A DNA stretch of 38,916 nt from Clostridia bacterium (GCA_017623475.1 JAGAPC010000007.1:1-38916); one strand, 5' to 3'; positions 15,286 to 26,826 are shown, counted from the stretch's first letter. Program-made: numbers and translations. Notes: generated by a model not told the origin, from the letters alone.

Positions 15286-15304
15286 TTTCCCAAATAAATA
15301 AATG

Positions 15305-15336
15305 AAAAGCGTCGGCTTCGTGCCGACGCTTTTATC
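15305..15336. terminator. Terminator between glycosidase gene and dnaJ
   Basis: Perfect 12-bp stem, AAAAGCGTCGGC (15305-15316) and GCCGACGCTTTT (15322-15333), with a TTCGT loop. The A and T tracts suit both convergent transcripts. Confidence 0.88.
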
Positions 15337-16495
15337 AGTTATCCGTATTTAAAAATTTCTTTACCTTATCGGCAAAGGAGCTTTTCTTTTCGTAGGCTCG
15401 TTTGTTTTCGATGGCGTCGAATTCCTTCAGCAGTTCCTTTTGGCGGGAATTGAGATTTTTCGGCGTCTCGACGACGATTCGGACGTAAAGATTCCCCTTT
15501 CCCTTGGAGTTCAGGTAGGGAACCCCCTTGCCCTTCAGATTCAACACTGTTCCGCTTTGGGTTCCGGCGTCGATCTTCTGCGCCGTTTTCGTTCCGTCCA
15601 AAAGGGGAACGTCAATTTCGCATCCCAACGCCGCTTGGGTGAAGGTGATGGGGAAATCGCAGAACAGATCAAAGTTTTTCCGTTCAAAAATACTGTGAGG
15701 ACGGACGGAAATGGAAATGTTCAGATCCCCCGCAGGACCGCCCTTGATGCCGGCGCAGCCCTGTCCGTTCAGAGTGATAACCTGACCGTTTGCAATCCCG
15801 GCAGGAATATTTACGGTGATGGTACGCTGCTTACGCTCCTGACCGGTTCCGTTACAGTTTTTACAGGGGGTTTTGATGATTTTTCCCGTGCCGTAACAGG
15901 TGGTGCAGGTTCTCTCGCTTTGCATCGCTCCGAACATGGTCTGTTGCACCGTCCGAACCCGACCGGTACCTTTACAGGTGGGGCAGGTCTCCGCGGTAGT
16001 ACCCTTTGCCGCGCCCGAACCGTTACACTCCGAGCAATTCTCTTTTCGGGTGATGGTAACCGACTTTTTACAGCCGAAAACCGCTTCTTCAAAGGTCAGC
16101 GTCAATCGGGTATCCACGTCGTCTCCGGGAATTGCCGAAGAACGGCGGCGCGTCCCACCGCCCCCAAAGAAATTCCCGAAAACGTCTCCGAAAATATCTC
16201 CGAGATCTACGTTGGTGTAACCTCCGCCGTAACCGCCGTAGCCGCCCGCACCTGCCCCAAAGTTCGGATCTACGCCTGCATGACCGAATTGATCGTATTT
16301 CGCCCGCTTATCCGCGTCGGAAAGAACCTCGTAAGCCTCGTTGACTTCCTTGAATTTCTGTTCCGCCTCTTTATTTCCGGGGTTCAGGTCGGGGTGATAT
16401 TTTTTTGCCATCTGACGGTATGCGCGCTTTAATTCGTCCGCGCTTGCGGATTTTTCTACGCCCAAAACCTCGTAAAAATCACGTTTATCTGCCAT
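15335..16495 (-). CDS. dnaJ: Chaperone DnaJ
   Basis: 386 residues from ATG at 16493-16495, preceded by AGAGGAAT. J-domain at residues 5-70 with HPD at 34-36, a Gly/Phe-rich linker (about 87-120), four zinc-finger repeats ([32 protein letters not shown]) and a C-terminal client-binding region. DnaJ delivers unfolded proteins to DnaK and stimulates its ATPase. Last gene of the hrcA-grpE-dnaK-dnaJ operon, 68 bases after dnaK; the gap holds a strong hairpin (16515-16548). It ends at a shared terminator. Confidence 0.97.
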   Translation of the reverse strand: MADKRDFYEVLGVEKSASADELKRAYRQMAKKYHPDLNPGNKEAEQKFKEVNEAYEVLSDADKRAKYDQFGHAGVDPNFGAGAGGYGGYGGGYTNVDLGDIFGDVFGNFFGGGGTRRRSSAIPGDDVDTRLTLTFEEAVFGCKKSVTITRKENCSECNGSGAAKGTTAETCPTCKGTGRVRTVQQTMFGAMQSERTCTTCYGTGKIIKTPCKNCNGTGQERKQRTITVNIPAGIANGQVITLNGQGCAGIKGGPAGDLNISISVRPHSIFERKNFDLFCDFPITFTQAALGCEIDVPLLDGTKTAQKIDAGTQSGTVLNLKGKGVPYLNSKGKGNLYVRIVVETPKNLNSRQKELLKEFDAIENKRAYEKKSSFADKVKKFLNTDN

Positions 16496-16514
16496 TTTAT
16501 TCCTCTTACGCGAA

Positions 16515-16548
16515 CATATCAAGGGGACACATCAATCCCCTTGATATG
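16515..16548. other. 12-bp hairpin between dnaK and dnaJ
   Basis: CATATCAAGGGG (16515-16526) and CCCCTTGATATG (16537-16548), 10-base loop. In the transcript no T-run follows (TTCGCG instead), so it is not a typical terminator. It may stabilise the dnaK mRNA end or lower dnaJ expression. Confidence 0.6.
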
Positions 16549-16563
16549 CGGTGTATTTATGAA

Positions 16564-18456
<1,893 letters not shown>

Positions 18457-18969
18457 TTAATTTGCGACCTTTACCAGCGCGTGGCGGACGACCTTATCGC
18501 CCAGCATATATCCCTTTTGGAAGACCTCCGCGATGACGTTTTCCCCAAGGGTATCGTCTTCCACGTGCATGACTGCGTTGTGGATCTGGGGATCAAAGGG
18601 ATCGCCCGGAGCTCCGACGGGGAAGACGTTGAGATTTTCAAACGCCTTCATCGTCTGGGTGAGTACCATTTCCACCCCTGCTTTCATCGGGCTGTCTTCA
18701 GCGGCGGAAATCGCGCGCTCCAAATTGTCGATAATCGGGAGAAGCTCTGCCACCGCGTCGGCGGTTGCGTTGGTATAAGCGGCGTTTTTCTCTGCGGCGG
18801 AGCGCTTTTTGAAGTTGTCAAAGTCAGCCGCCAAACGGACGAAGCGATCGTGCCACTCGTTTTCTGCGGGTGCTTCGGGCGTGCTTTCTTCACAGACCTC
18901 CGCAACCGTTTCTTCCGTTGCCTCTACCGTTTCTTCTTCGGGGATTTCTTTCTTTTTCTTATCTTTCAT
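18457..18969 (-). CDS. grpE: Nucleotide exchange factor GrpE
   Basis: 170 residues. A highly charged, Glu/Thr-rich N-terminal tail (1-38) precedes the coiled-coil (about 39-85, with RFVRLAADFDNFKKRSAAEK) and the beta-wing domain (FDPQIHNAVMHVEDDTLGEN, then FQKGYMLGDKVVRHALVKVA). GrpE releases ADP from DnaK. It lies 17 bases after hrcA and 60 bases before dnaK, in the standard Firmicute order. Confidence 0.96.
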   Translation of the reverse strand: MKDKKKKEIPEEETVEATEETVAEVCEESTPEAPAENEWHDRFVRLAADFDNFKKRSAAEKNAAYTNATADAVAELLPIIDNLERAISAAEDSPMKAGVEMVLTQTMKAFENLNVFPVGAPGDPFDPQIHNAVMHVEDDTLGENVIAEVFQKGYMLGDKVVRHALVKVAN

Positions 18970-18986
18970 TTCCGTAAATCCTTTCC

Positions 18987-20003
18987 TTAATATTCCCGTT
19001 CAATAAAGCTTTTCAGATGGGCTAAAACGTGATTGCAGCCGGCAATGGTGCGGGCGTAGTCCATGCGGGTCGGTCCCATAAGACCAAGGGTGACGGGAAC
19101 TTTTTTATTACAAGATAGCGTAATCAGACTTGCGTGGGGACTGTTAAACAATCCGTTTTCCGCCCCGATGCGGATTTCGATTTCGTCGGCAGGACGGTTT
19201 GCCAGCAGTGCTTCGAGAATCTGCTCCCGGGTGGAGAGCATTCCGATAAATCCGCGGGCAGTTTCAATGTCGGAAAACTCCGGATAACTCAAAAGATTTT
19301 CCGTGCCGCCGATGTGCAGCTCGTAGTCCCGAACGCGGGAAAGAATCTTCTTTACCGTCTCGACAATCCCGATGTGTTTGGGACAATGGGATTTGATCTC
19401 GTGCTCCAGCAGCAGCATCCGAACCGTTCCGATGCGGTCGATGGGAAATCCGGAAAAGACCCCGTTCATGATTTTGGTCAGAACCGAGGCGTCTTCAGCC
19501 GTAACGTCCTCCTTTGCCCGGTAAAAATAATTTTTAACCGAGCCCCCCGAAGCGATGACCATAATTGCCAAAATCCGCTTCCCGGCAGGCAAAACTTCAA
19601 ATTGGTAGATCCCGTCGGGACAGTTTGGCGAGATCCCGAATACGGTGCATCCGGAAAACGCCGCCAAATTGCGGGTGGATTCTTCCAACAATTCCTCCAG
19701 GCTTGCGCTGGTCTCAAAGGGATGGGTTAAATTGGCGCGTTCCCGTTGGGTTAGGCGGTAGGGGGTCAGGGTTCCTACGTAGAATCGGTATCCGGAATTG
19801 GACGGAACGCGGCCGGAAGAGGTGTGTGTCTTTTTTAAATATCCCAATCGCTCCAGCTCCGACATTTCGTTTCGTATCGTGGCAGGGGATACGCCGAGAT
19901 TTTCCCGAACGAGCAGGGTTTTCGATCCCACGGGCTCTCCGGTTTCAATATAGGCGGAAATGATGGCGGATAAAATCAGCCGCTTGCGTGTATCCAGCTC
20001 CAT
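18987..20003 (-). CDS. hrcA: Heat-inducible transcription repressor HrcA
   Basis: 338 residues from the ATG at 20001-20003, which has AAAGGGGG upstream; an earlier ATG would overlap the CIRCE region. The N-terminal winged helix (residues 1-75, ELDTRKRLILSAIISAYIET, then PATIRNEMSELERLGYLKK) binds DNA, and the rest matches the HrcA dimerisation and insert domains (MGPTRMDYARTIAGCNHV near the end). HrcA with GroESL represses heat-shock genes by binding CIRCE. A perfect CIRCE lies 38 bases upstream, so the operon is self-regulated. Confidence 0.97.
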   Translation of the reverse strand: MELDTRKRLILSAIISAYIETGEPVGSKTLLVRENLGVSPATIRNEMSELERLGYLKKTHTSSGRVPSNSGYRFYVGTLTPYRLTQRERANLTHPFETSASLEELLEESTRNLAAFSGCTVFGISPNCPDGIYQFEVLPAGKRILAIMVIASGGSVKNYFYRAKEDVTAEDASVLTKIMNGVFSGFPIDRIGTVRMLLLEHEIKSHCPKHIGIVETVKKILSRVRDYELHIGGTENLLSYPEFSDIETARGFIGMLSTREQILEALLANRPADEIEIRIGAENGLFNSPHASLITLSCNKKVPVTLGLMGPTRMDYARTIAGCNHVLAHLKSFIEREY

Positions 20004-20041
20004 AATAATCCCCCTTTCTTCCCAGATTCCGTTTCTTAATT

Positions 20042-20068
20042 TTAGCACTCAACACCTTTGAGTGCTAA
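20042..20068. promoter_or_regulatory. CIRCE operator
   Basis: Perfect match to the consensus TTAGCACTC-N9-GAGTGCTAA (arms 20042-20050 and 20060-20068). It sits immediately downstream of the hrcA -10 box, covering the likely start of transcription. Confidence 0.98.
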
Positions 20069-20076
20069 CCTATAAT

Positions 20077-20105
20077 ACTGTACCACTTTTTCTGTCATTT
20101 GTCAA
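20077..20105 (-). promoter_or_regulatory. Sigma-A promoter of the hrcA operon
   Basis: On the minus strand TTGACA (20100-20105), 17-bp spacer ending in TGG, TACAGT (20077-20082). HrcA bound to CIRCE would block it. Confidence 0.85.
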
Positions 20106-20147
20106 GGGATTGGCACAGTTTTCCTCTAAAATGTCACAATCTTGTAA

Positions 20148-22175
20148 TTATTGAAGCATTGCAGAGCGAAGCATTCCCGAAGCGGAAATAAACAACGCCC
20201 GATTTTCCGGCAGAATAAACCAGGAGGGATCCTCAAATAAGCGGTCCGCCACCTTGGAAACCTGTTCCAGAATCTTCATATCGCGGGTTAAATCCGCAAT
20301 CTTAAAGGGAGGCAGTCCGTGTTGCCGATTCCCCAAAAAGTCACCGGGTCCCCGAAGCTCCAGATCCTTTCGGCTGATTTCAAATCCGTCGTTGGTGGAG
20401 CAGAAGGCAGATAGACGGTGTTCCGCCTCCTCACTCTTGTCGTCGGAAACGACGAAGCAGTAGGATTCCTTGCTCCCTCTGCCGACTCTGCCCCGTAATT
20501 GGTGCAGTTGTGACAGCCCGAACCGTTCCGCGTTTTCGATAATCATGGTCGTTGCATTGGGGACGTTGACCCCAACCTCAATTACGGTTGTAGAGACCAG
20601 AACCGAAATTTTATTTTTCACGAAATCGGATAAGATCGCTTCTTTTTCTTCACTCTTCATGCGTCCGTGCAGGCACGCGACCGAAATCCCCCGTAAATAG
20701 GTTTGCCGCAGTTCTTCGCAAAAATCCACGGCGCTTTTCATATCGTCGCTTCCCTCTACGGTGGGGCAGACCACGTAAGCCTGCTCTCCTGCGACGGCCT
20801 TCTCTCGGACGTAACGGTACATCCGTTCCTCCAGATCGCTTCCGACCTTTCGGGTTGCCACCGGAATTCTGCCGGGAGGAAGCTCATCCAAAACGGAAAT
20901 GTCCAAATCTCCGTAAAGCACCAGGGCAAGGGATCGGGGAATGGGCGTTGCGGACAGGAAAATCATGTGGGGGTTTTGCCCCTTTTCCTGGATTGCCGCC
21001 CGTTGCTGAACCCCGAAGCGGTGCTGCTCGTCGGCAATCGCCACGGCGAGATTTTTGAATTTTACGCTCTTTTGGATCAAGGCGTGGGTTCCGATGATCA
21101 GATCGGTTTCCCCTGCCTCCAATCGCAACAGTAAATCCCGCTTTTCCGTCGGACGCATGGAACCGGTCAAAAGCTCTACCTTGATTCCGCAGGGAGTTAA
21201 AAGCGTGGACAGGGATTCATAATGCTGAATCGCCAAAATTTCCGTGGGAACCATCAAAGCAGATTGGGTTCCGTTGCGCGCCGCAAGATACGCGGCGGCG
21301 GCGGCGATGACCGTTTTTCCGCTTCCCACGTCTCCCTGAATCAGGCGCGACATGGGATAGGGACGGCGCAATCCGTCGAAGCATTCGCGGATTACGCGCT
21401 TTTGCGCGTTGGTCATCGCATAGGGAAGACGGCTCAGAAAGGGCGTCAGATCTACCGGCTTCAGCTGCGGCGCGTTCAGTTTGCGCACTCTTAATTTTAA
21501 AATACGAACCCCAACGGTAAACAAAAACAACTCTTCAAAAATGAAGCGGTTTTTTGCGCGCTCCGCCTCCTCCATGGTTTTGGGGAAGTGAATGGAACGG
21601 AACGCTTCATGAATTTCGGGCAGTTGGCATTGTTCCCGAATTTCAGGCAGAAGCATTTCCTTTAATTGAGCGTTGCACGCCTGTAGCGCCGTTGCGATAT
21701 TTCGGGCAAGGGACACCTGGGTAACGCCTTCGGTCAAGGGGTAGATCGGCTCGATCTCCGGGATGGCTTCGATTTTGATCTTGGGAGATTCCATCCTCCG
21801 CACCGTGCCGATCACCTCCACCGGTCCGTGGAGCAAAACCGTCATGCCCGGATGCAAATGTTCTCCCGTATATTTTTGATTGTACAGGGTGACGAATAGG
21901 ATATTTCCCTTCGGATCGGAAACGGAAAAGAGGAAGCGAGTCACACGCTTCCCCACCCGCTTGGATATGTCCGAGCTGATCTTCGCCACCACCGTGGCGG
22001 TTTGACCGTTTACCAACGTGTCAATGGGATTGATTTCGGACATATTCAAGTACCCACGCGGAAAGAACCGAATCAGATCCGCACAGGTGATGATATTCAG
22101 TTTCTTCAGCAGTTCGGCACGCTTTTGTCCGATGCCCCGCAACACCGTTACGGGACTGTTGAGAACGTCAATCAT
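20148..22175 (-). CDS. recG: ATP-dependent DNA helicase RecG
   Basis: 675 residues, normal length. An N-terminal wedge domain with OB fold (about 50-150) precedes helicase domains: Walker A GDVGSGKT at 281-288, DEQH box at 382-385, then SATPIPRSLALVLYGDLDIS and the C-terminal motifs STTVIEVGVNVPNATTM and QLRGRVGRG. RecG remodels stalled forks and branch-migrates Holliday junctions. The start ATG at 22173-22175 has only a poor ribosome site (CGGAAAAC), and it lies 30 bases after cysS, so it probably depends on the upstream operon transcript. No clear terminator lies between its stop and the hrcA promoter. Confidence 0.97.
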   Translation of the reverse strand: MIDVLNSPVTVLRGIGQKRAELLKKLNIITCADLIRFFPRGYLNMSEINPIDTLVNGQTATVVAKISSDISKRVGKRVTRFLFSVSDPKGNILFVTLYNQKYTGEHLHPGMTVLLHGPVEVIGTVRRMESPKIKIEAIPEIEPIYPLTEGVTQVSLARNIATALQACNAQLKEMLLPEIREQCQLPEIHEAFRSIHFPKTMEEAERAKNRFIFEELFLFTVGVRILKLRVRKLNAPQLKPVDLTPFLSRLPYAMTNAQKRVIRECFDGLRRPYPMSRLIQGDVGSGKTVIAAAAAYLAARNGTQSALMVPTEILAIQHYESLSTLLTPCGIKVELLTGSMRPTEKRDLLLRLEAGETDLIIGTHALIQKSVKFKNLAVAIADEQHRFGVQQRAAIQEKGQNPHMIFLSATPIPRSLALVLYGDLDISVLDELPPGRIPVATRKVGSDLEERMYRYVREKAVAGEQAYVVCPTVEGSDDMKSAVDFCEELRQTYLRGISVACLHGRMKSEEKEAILSDFVKNKISVLVSTTVIEVGVNVPNATTMIIENAERFGLSQLHQLRGRVGRGSKESYCFVVSDDKSEEAEHRLSAFCSTNDGFEISRKDLELRGPGDFLGNRQHGLPPFKIADLTRDMKILEQVSKVADRLFEDPSWFILPENRALFISASGMLRSAMLQ

Positions 22176-22205
22176 AATTTGTTTTCCGATATATAGTATA
22201 ATTGA

Positions 22206-23612
22206 TTATTTTTCGGCTCGCTTCCAACGGATTCCGGCAGGGGTGTCCTCCAAAATGATTCCCATGGCGGTCAACTGATCCCGGATCGCATCGGCTTTCG
22301 CCCAATCCTTTGCCTTGCGGGCGGCGGTGCGTTCCTCGATCAAAGCGTCGATGGCGGCGTCGTCTTCGTCGGCTTGTTCCTTTGCAAGAAGCCCCAAAAC
22401 GTCGATCAGCTCTTCCACCTTTTCAATTAAAGCGGTGTAAACGCCCTTTGTCTGACCTTCCTTTGCGGTGACGTTGATCTGTTTGATCAGATCAAAGATC
22501 GCCGTCAGCGCATTTGCCGTGTTCAGATCGTCGTCCATGGCGGCTTCAAATCGGTCGCGGTAGGTCTTGAAGGAATCCAGATATTCCTGCGCTTCGGGAG
22601 AAATTTCTCCCTCGGGCGCATTTTTTGCAAGAAATTTCAGATTCGTCAAGCAGTTGTAAATCCGTTCCAGGGATGCCTTTGCCTGCTCGATGATGCCCGG
22701 TTCGTAGTTGATGGGCATCCGATAATGGGCAGACACGGCAAAATACCGCAAGGGGAGATAACCGTAAACCTTGGACAGATCCCGAACCGTAAAGAAATTA
22801 TTCTTGGATTTGCTCATCTTTTCATTGTTTACGTTGACGAATCCGATATGGAACCAGGATTTTGCAAAGGTGCAGCCGTTGGCGCATTGGGATTGGGCAA
22901 TTTCATTCTCGTGATGGGGGAATTTTAAATCGTGACCGCCGCAATGAATGTCGATGGTGTCTCCCAAATACCGTTTTGCCATGGCACTGCATTCGATATG
23001 CCAGCCGGGACGGCCTTCTCCCCAGGGAGAGGTCCAATGGGGTTCTCCCGGCTTGGACGCCTTCCAAAGGGCAAAATCCAGGGGATCTTCTTTGATTTCG
23101 CTGACGTCGATGCGGGCGCCGGAGGCAAGATCCTCAATGGATTGCTTCAGCAGGGCGGTGCCGTATTCGGGAAAGCTGCGGACGCGGAAATAGACGTCTC
23201 CGTTGCTTTCGTAAGCGTGCCCCTTTTCGACCAGCGCGGAAACCAGGTCGATGATTCCGTCAATGTTTTCGGTGGCTCGCGGATGAACCGTTGCCCGTTT
23301 GATGTTCAGCCCGTCGGCGTCGGTAAAATATTCGTTGATATATTTTTCCGCAACCTGCGCCACGGTAATGCCTTCCTCGTTGGCGCGCTTGATCATTTTA
23401 TCGTCCACGTCGGTAAAGTTTTGCACGTATTTTACGTCGTAACCCTTAAACTCCAAATAACGGCGCAGGGTGTCGAACATCATGAAAGAGCGTCCGTTTC
23501 CTACGTGAAAATAGTTATAGACCGTAGGACCGCAGGCGTAGATCCGCACGGTATTGTCCGCGGGCTTGAATTCTTCCACTTTATTGGTCAGGGAATTGTA
23601 GAGCTTCAGCAT
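22206..23612 (-). CDS. cysS: Cysteinyl-tRNA synthetase
   Basis: 468 residues. Class I synthetase with HVGN at 36-39 (HIGH motif) and KMSKS at 265-269. Zinc ligands by pattern are Cys27 (YACGPTVYN), Cys208 (HIECSAMA) and the HHENE segment at 233-237. It charges tRNA-Cys with cysteine. AGGAG lies 10 bases before the ATG. Only one base separates it from the stop of cysE, so cysteine synthesis and its use in translation are linked, as in many Firmicutes. Confidence 0.98.
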   Translation of the reverse strand: MLKLYNSLTNKVEEFKPADNTVRIYACGPTVYNYFHVGNGRSFMMFDTLRRYLEFKGYDVKYVQNFTDVDDKMIKRANEEGITVAQVAEKYINEYFTDADGLNIKRATVHPRATENIDGIIDLVSALVEKGHAYESNGDVYFRVRSFPEYGTALLKQSIEDLASGARIDVSEIKEDPLDFALWKASKPGEPHWTSPWGEGRPGWHIECSAMAKRYLGDTIDIHCGGHDLKFPHHENEIAQSQCANGCTFAKSWFHIGFVNVNNEKMSKSKNNFFTVRDLSKVYGYLPLRYFAVSAHYRMPINYEPGIIEQAKASLERIYNCLTNLKFLAKNAPEGEISPEAQEYLDSFKTYRDRFEAAMDDDLNTANALTAIFDLIKQINVTAKEGQTKGVYTALIEKVEELIDVLGLLAKEQADEDDAAIDALIEERTAARKAKDWAKADAIRDQLTAMGIILEDTPAGIRWKRAEK

Positions 23613-23613
23613 A

Positions 23614-24273
23614 TCATTCTGTCTCCTGTGTATTGCTCGTTTGATTTTTTATATCGGCACAGTCCTTGGCGAGGTGCTCCAGCTGAATCCGCAGCTTGCA
23701 GATTTCCTGGGAGACCGGGTCGGGAATGTGAACGTTGTCGAAGTTGTCGATGCGGATACCGTCTCTCTTAACGATGCGGGCGGGAGAACCGACGGCGGTG
23801 CTGTTTGCGGGAATATCGCACAAAACCACCGAGCCTGCGGCAATCTTGCTGTTGTCTGCCACGGTAAAAGAGCCGAGAAGCTGGGAGTGGGCGCCGATAA
23901 AGACGTTGTTCCCGATGGTGGGGTGGCGCTTTCCCGATTCCTTGCCGGTACCCCCCAGGGTAACGCCGTGATAAATGGTGCAGTTATCACCGATTTCCGC
24001 CGTTTCTCCGATCACGACGCCCATGCCGTGGTCGATCAAAAGCCCTTTTCCGATTTTTGCGGCAGGGTGGATCTCAATCCCGGTGCGCTTTCGGGCGTGC
24101 TGGGAAATCATACGGGCAAGAAGCTTATGCCCGTGGCGGTAAAAGTAATTTGCAATTCGGTGATAGATCACCGCGTGCAGTCCCGGATAGCAAAAGAAGA
24201 CCTCCGCATCGGATCGGGCGGCGGGGTCGCGCTCCCGAATGGCACGGATATCGTAGCGAAGATTGTTAAACAT
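23614..24273 (-). CDS. cysE: Serine O-acetyltransferase
   Basis: 219 residues. An N-terminal helical domain (1-65) leads into a left-handed beta-helix with hexapeptide repeats. The signature DHGMGVVIGE (81-90) and YHGVTLGGTG (101-110, catalytic His102) is typical. It transfers acetyl from acetyl-CoA to serine, giving O-acetylserine, the first step of cysteine synthesis, in the cytosol. The C-terminal 25-30 residues are long and polar. It lies 9 bases after pgsA and one base before cysS. No T-box leader is present because both genes sit inside a longer operon. Confidence 0.96.
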   Translation of the reverse strand: MFNNLRYDIRAIRERDPAARSDAEVFFCYPGLHAVIYHRIANYFYRHGHKLLARMISQHARKRTGIEIHPAAKIGKGLLIDHGMGVVIGETAEIGDNCTIYHGVTLGGTGKESGKRHPTIGNNVFIGAHSQLLGSFTVADNSKIAAGSVVLCDIPANSTAVGSPARIVKRDGIRIDNFDNVHIPDPVSQEICKLRIQLEHLAKDCADIKNQTSNTQETE

Positions 24274-24282
24274 AGAAGGACA

Positions 24283-24885
24283 TCAGCCTTTCAGATACGG
24301 CGCACACGCCTTGATGTAAGGAATTGCGGAAATCCACGCAAAGATCGCGTTGATGGCAAAAAGAAGCTCGGGGATCAGCATAAAGTACCAGGGCACGTAG
24401 GGGTTACAGACTGCGATGGAATCCAAAAATAAAAACAGATACGTAACGCCGATGGATACTCCCTGAAGAAGGGTTTTGATCTTTCCCCACCAATTTGCCG
24501 CAACCACGGTGCCGTGGGATGCCGCAGAAAGGCGAAGCCCCGAAATCATCAATTCCCGAAGCAGGATGGCGATGACGGAGATCAGCATGATATGTCCAAA
24601 GGCACCCATGCCGGCAAAGGCAACGCAAACGCTCAATACCAACATTTTGTCCGCAATCGGGTCTAAAAATTTGCCCAAATCGGAAACGTAATGATACTTT
24701 CGGGCAATTTTTCCGTCAACGGCGTCGGAAATCATCGCAACGCCGTATAGGATCCCGGAAATCAACAGAGAAACCGAATGGGAAAGCCATCCGTTCAGAT
24801 TGCTTTCGATCAAAAAGAACAGGACCAGGGGGATTAACCCGATCCGAAACCAGCAAATGGCGTTTGGAATATCTTTTCTGTGCAT
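24283..24885 (-). CDS. pgsA: CDP-diacylglycerol-glycerol-3-phosphate 3-phosphatidyltransferase
   Basis: 200 residues from the ATG at 24883-24885, 8 bases after AGGAG; an in-frame GTG at 24894 overlaps that site. An integral membrane enzyme with about six hydrophobic segments. The CDP-alcohol phosphotransferase signature is complete: Asp54, Asp57-Gly58, Ala61-Arg62, Gly71, Asp75 and Asp79. It makes phosphatidylglycerol phosphate, the precursor of phosphatidylglycerol and cardiolipin. It begins next to the rimO stop. Confidence 0.95.
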   Translation of the reverse strand: MHRKDIPNAICWFRIGLIPLVLFFLIESNLNGWLSHSVSLLISGILYGVAMISDAVDGKIARKYHYVSDLGKFLDPIADKMLVLSVCVAFAGMGAFGHIMLISVIAILLRELMISGLRLSAASHGTVVAANWWGKIKTLLQGVSIGVTYLFLFLDSIAVCNPYVPWYFMLIPELLFAINAIFAWISAIPYIKACAPYLKG

Positions 24886-24890
24886 TTGGA

Positions 24891-26189
24891 TCACTCCTGT
24901 GGGAACGTTGCCGTTCCGTAAAAATCATATTCGTCGTAGCGCTTCAGCAGAACCGGAACGAACGACCCCGATGCTACCGGAGTTTTAGACGTGAAAATAA
25001 TTTGTCCGTCCACCTCCGGCGCCTGGAAAAAGGCTCTGCCGAAATAGGTTCCGTCTTCCCGTCGTCCTTCGCAAAGAACCTCGACGGTTTTTCCGATCAG
25101 CGGCAGGTTGGTTTCGGTCAGAAGCCCGTGTTGGATCTCCATGACAAGGTCTGCACGGCGCTGCTTGATTTCGTCGTCGATCTGACCGCGCATCCGCCCG
25201 GCAGGCGTTCCTTCTTCCCTGGAATAGGGGAAAACGCCGAGGTTTGCAAATCGGTTGGTTTTTACGAAATTGCAAAGGATCTCAAAATCCTCCTCCGATT
25301 CGGTGGGAAATCCGGTGATGAAGGTGGTACGGATACTGCAATCGGGAAGAATTTCCCGGATATGCTGCATCAAGTCCGTCAAAGAACGGTCGTCGCCGGA
25401 ACGGTTCATTTTCTTTAAGATCCGCCCCGATGCGTGCTGCAGGGGAACGTCAATGTATGGAACGCACTTTTCGACCTGCGCCATGGTCTGTAATAATTCA
25501 TCGGTAATTTCTTCCGGACGGCAGTACAAAATCCGAATCCAATGCACCGATTCGATCGTTGCAATATCCCGAATCAGACGGCACAGCTCCGGATGCTTCG
25601 TCGTGTCCTGGGCGATCAGATTGATTTCTACCGCCCCGCCGTCGGCAAGCTTGCGGGCTTCTTCCATGATCGACTCGTAGGATCGGGGCATAAATTCTCC
25701 CCGAACCGAGGGGATCACGCAATAAGAACAATGGTTGGAACACCCCTCCGCAATCCGAAGATAAACGGATTTGTTTCCCGTCGTCAGCATCCGACCGTAT
25801 TCCGGCGGAGGGCAGGAGAGAGGCTTGTATTCCTCGTACACGGCTTCGGAACGGATCGCCTCCACGATTTTATCAAAGCTTCGGGAGCCGAGACAGGCGT
25901 CCACCTCAGGCAAAAGCCGTAAGACTTCCTTTTGATACCGTTCTGCAAGGCATCCGGTTACGATCAACCTCTTTAATTTCCCGGTTTCTTTATAGGAGGC
26001 GGCGTCCAAAATCGCTTCGATGGATTCGGACTTTGCCGCGTCGATAAAGGTGCAGGTATGTACGACGACGGCATCACATTCCGAAAGGTCGGTGGAAATC
26101 TCAAACCCCTCGTCGCTGATCTGCTGCAGCATCATTTCCGCGTCAATACGGTTTTTCGCGCAACCCAGCGCGATCATTCCTATTTTCAA
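24891..26189 (-). CDS. rimO: Ribosomal protein S12 methylthiotransferase
   Basis: 432 residues. N-terminal UPF0004/MTTase domain with three Fe-S cysteines (Cys10 in MIALGCAKNRIDAE, Cys46 in VVHTCTFI, Cys80 in VTGCLAERY). The radical-SAM CxxxCxxC is CSNHCSYC with Cys150, 154 and 157, and a C-terminal TRAM domain (from about 360) follows. LGCAKN with the R-I-D-A-E context favours RimO, which modifies Asp of ribosomal protein S12, over the tRNA enzyme MiaB. Its ATG overlaps the recX stop by 4 bases. Confidence 0.94.
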   Translation of the reverse strand: MKIGMIALGCAKNRIDAEMMLQQISDEGFEISTDLSECDAVVVHTCTFIDAAKSESIEAILDAASYKETGKLKRLIVTGCLAERYQKEVLRLLPEVDACLGSRSFDKIVEAIRSEAVYEEYKPLSCPPPEYGRMLTTGNKSVYLRIAEGCSNHCSYCVIPSVRGEFMPRSYESIMEEARKLADGGAVEINLIAQDTTKHPELCRLIRDIATIESVHWIRILYCRPEEITDELLQTMAQVEKCVPYIDVPLQHASGRILKKMNRSGDDRSLTDLMQHIREILPDCSIRTTFITGFPTESEEDFEILCNFVKTNRFANLGVFPYSREEGTPAGRMRGQIDDEIKQRRADLVMEIQHGLLTETNLPLIGKTVEVLCEGRREDGTYFGRAFFQAPEVDGQIIFTSKTPVASGSFVPVLLKRYDEYDFYGTATFPQE

Positions 26190-26824
26190 AGGATTTCGTC
26201 CTTTCTGTTCGTTTCGTAGCGGGAAAGCGCCGCCGAAATCTCCGATGACCCGTAGCCCAAACGAGCCATTTTTGCAAAGATTTTATTTTTCAGCGCCGGA
26301 TCCCGAAGATCCTTTCCCCGAAGGGCTTTAGCGAGAATTTCGTCCAGCTTTTCTGCTTGTTTGGTCGTGTCGTCAAAAACCTCGTCGGTTACCTGACGGA
26401 TCGTTTCTCGGTCGATTCCGTGGGTGTAAAGCATTTGCTCCACCCTCCGCCGACCGTAAGAATTTGCCCCCAATTCCGCCAAGCGCTTTGCATAGCGGTA
26501 ATCGTCCTGATAGCCGTTGTCCGTCATGTATTTGACGGCAGCCTGCGCCGCGTCCTCCGGAATCCCTTTTTCCGAGAGCTTTCGGAGCAATTCCTTTTGC
26601 GAGTAATCCTTGCGGCTTAACATGTCAACGCATTTGCGGATTCCGGTCAGAATCTGGGCTTTTGCCCGAATCAACTCAAAATCCTCGTTGCTGAATTCGG
26701 AACGGAGCAGAATATCGTGTTGATTCAAAAACTTTTCGTTCGCCACGAATTCCAATCCGTCTTCCGAATATACCTCAAACAGCTTCGTCCTCTTGTGGGG
26801 GCGAATTTCTGTAATAAGAACCAT
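26186..26824 (-). CDS. recX: Regulatory protein RecX
   Basis: 212 residues. The RecX three-helix repeats are visible: LSRKDYSQKELLRKLSEKGI, AAVKYMTDNGYQDDYRYAKR and RRVEQMLYTHGIDRETI. RecX binds RecA filaments and limits their activity. It starts 2 bases after the recA stop and overlaps rimO, so it is cotranslated with both. The N-terminal 60 residues are longer than in E. coli, as is usual in Firmicutes. Confidence 0.93.
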   Translation of the reverse strand: MVLITEIRPHKRTKLFEVYSEDGLEFVANEKFLNQHDILLRSEFSNEDFELIRAKAQILTGIRKCVDMLSRKDYSQKELLRKLSEKGIPEDAAQAAVKYMTDNGYQDDYRYAKRLAELGANSYGRRRVEQMLYTHGIDRETIRQVTDEVFDDTTKQAEKLDEILAKALRGKDLRDPALKNKIFAKMARLGYGSSEISAALSRYETNRKDEIL

Positions 26825-26826
26825 AA

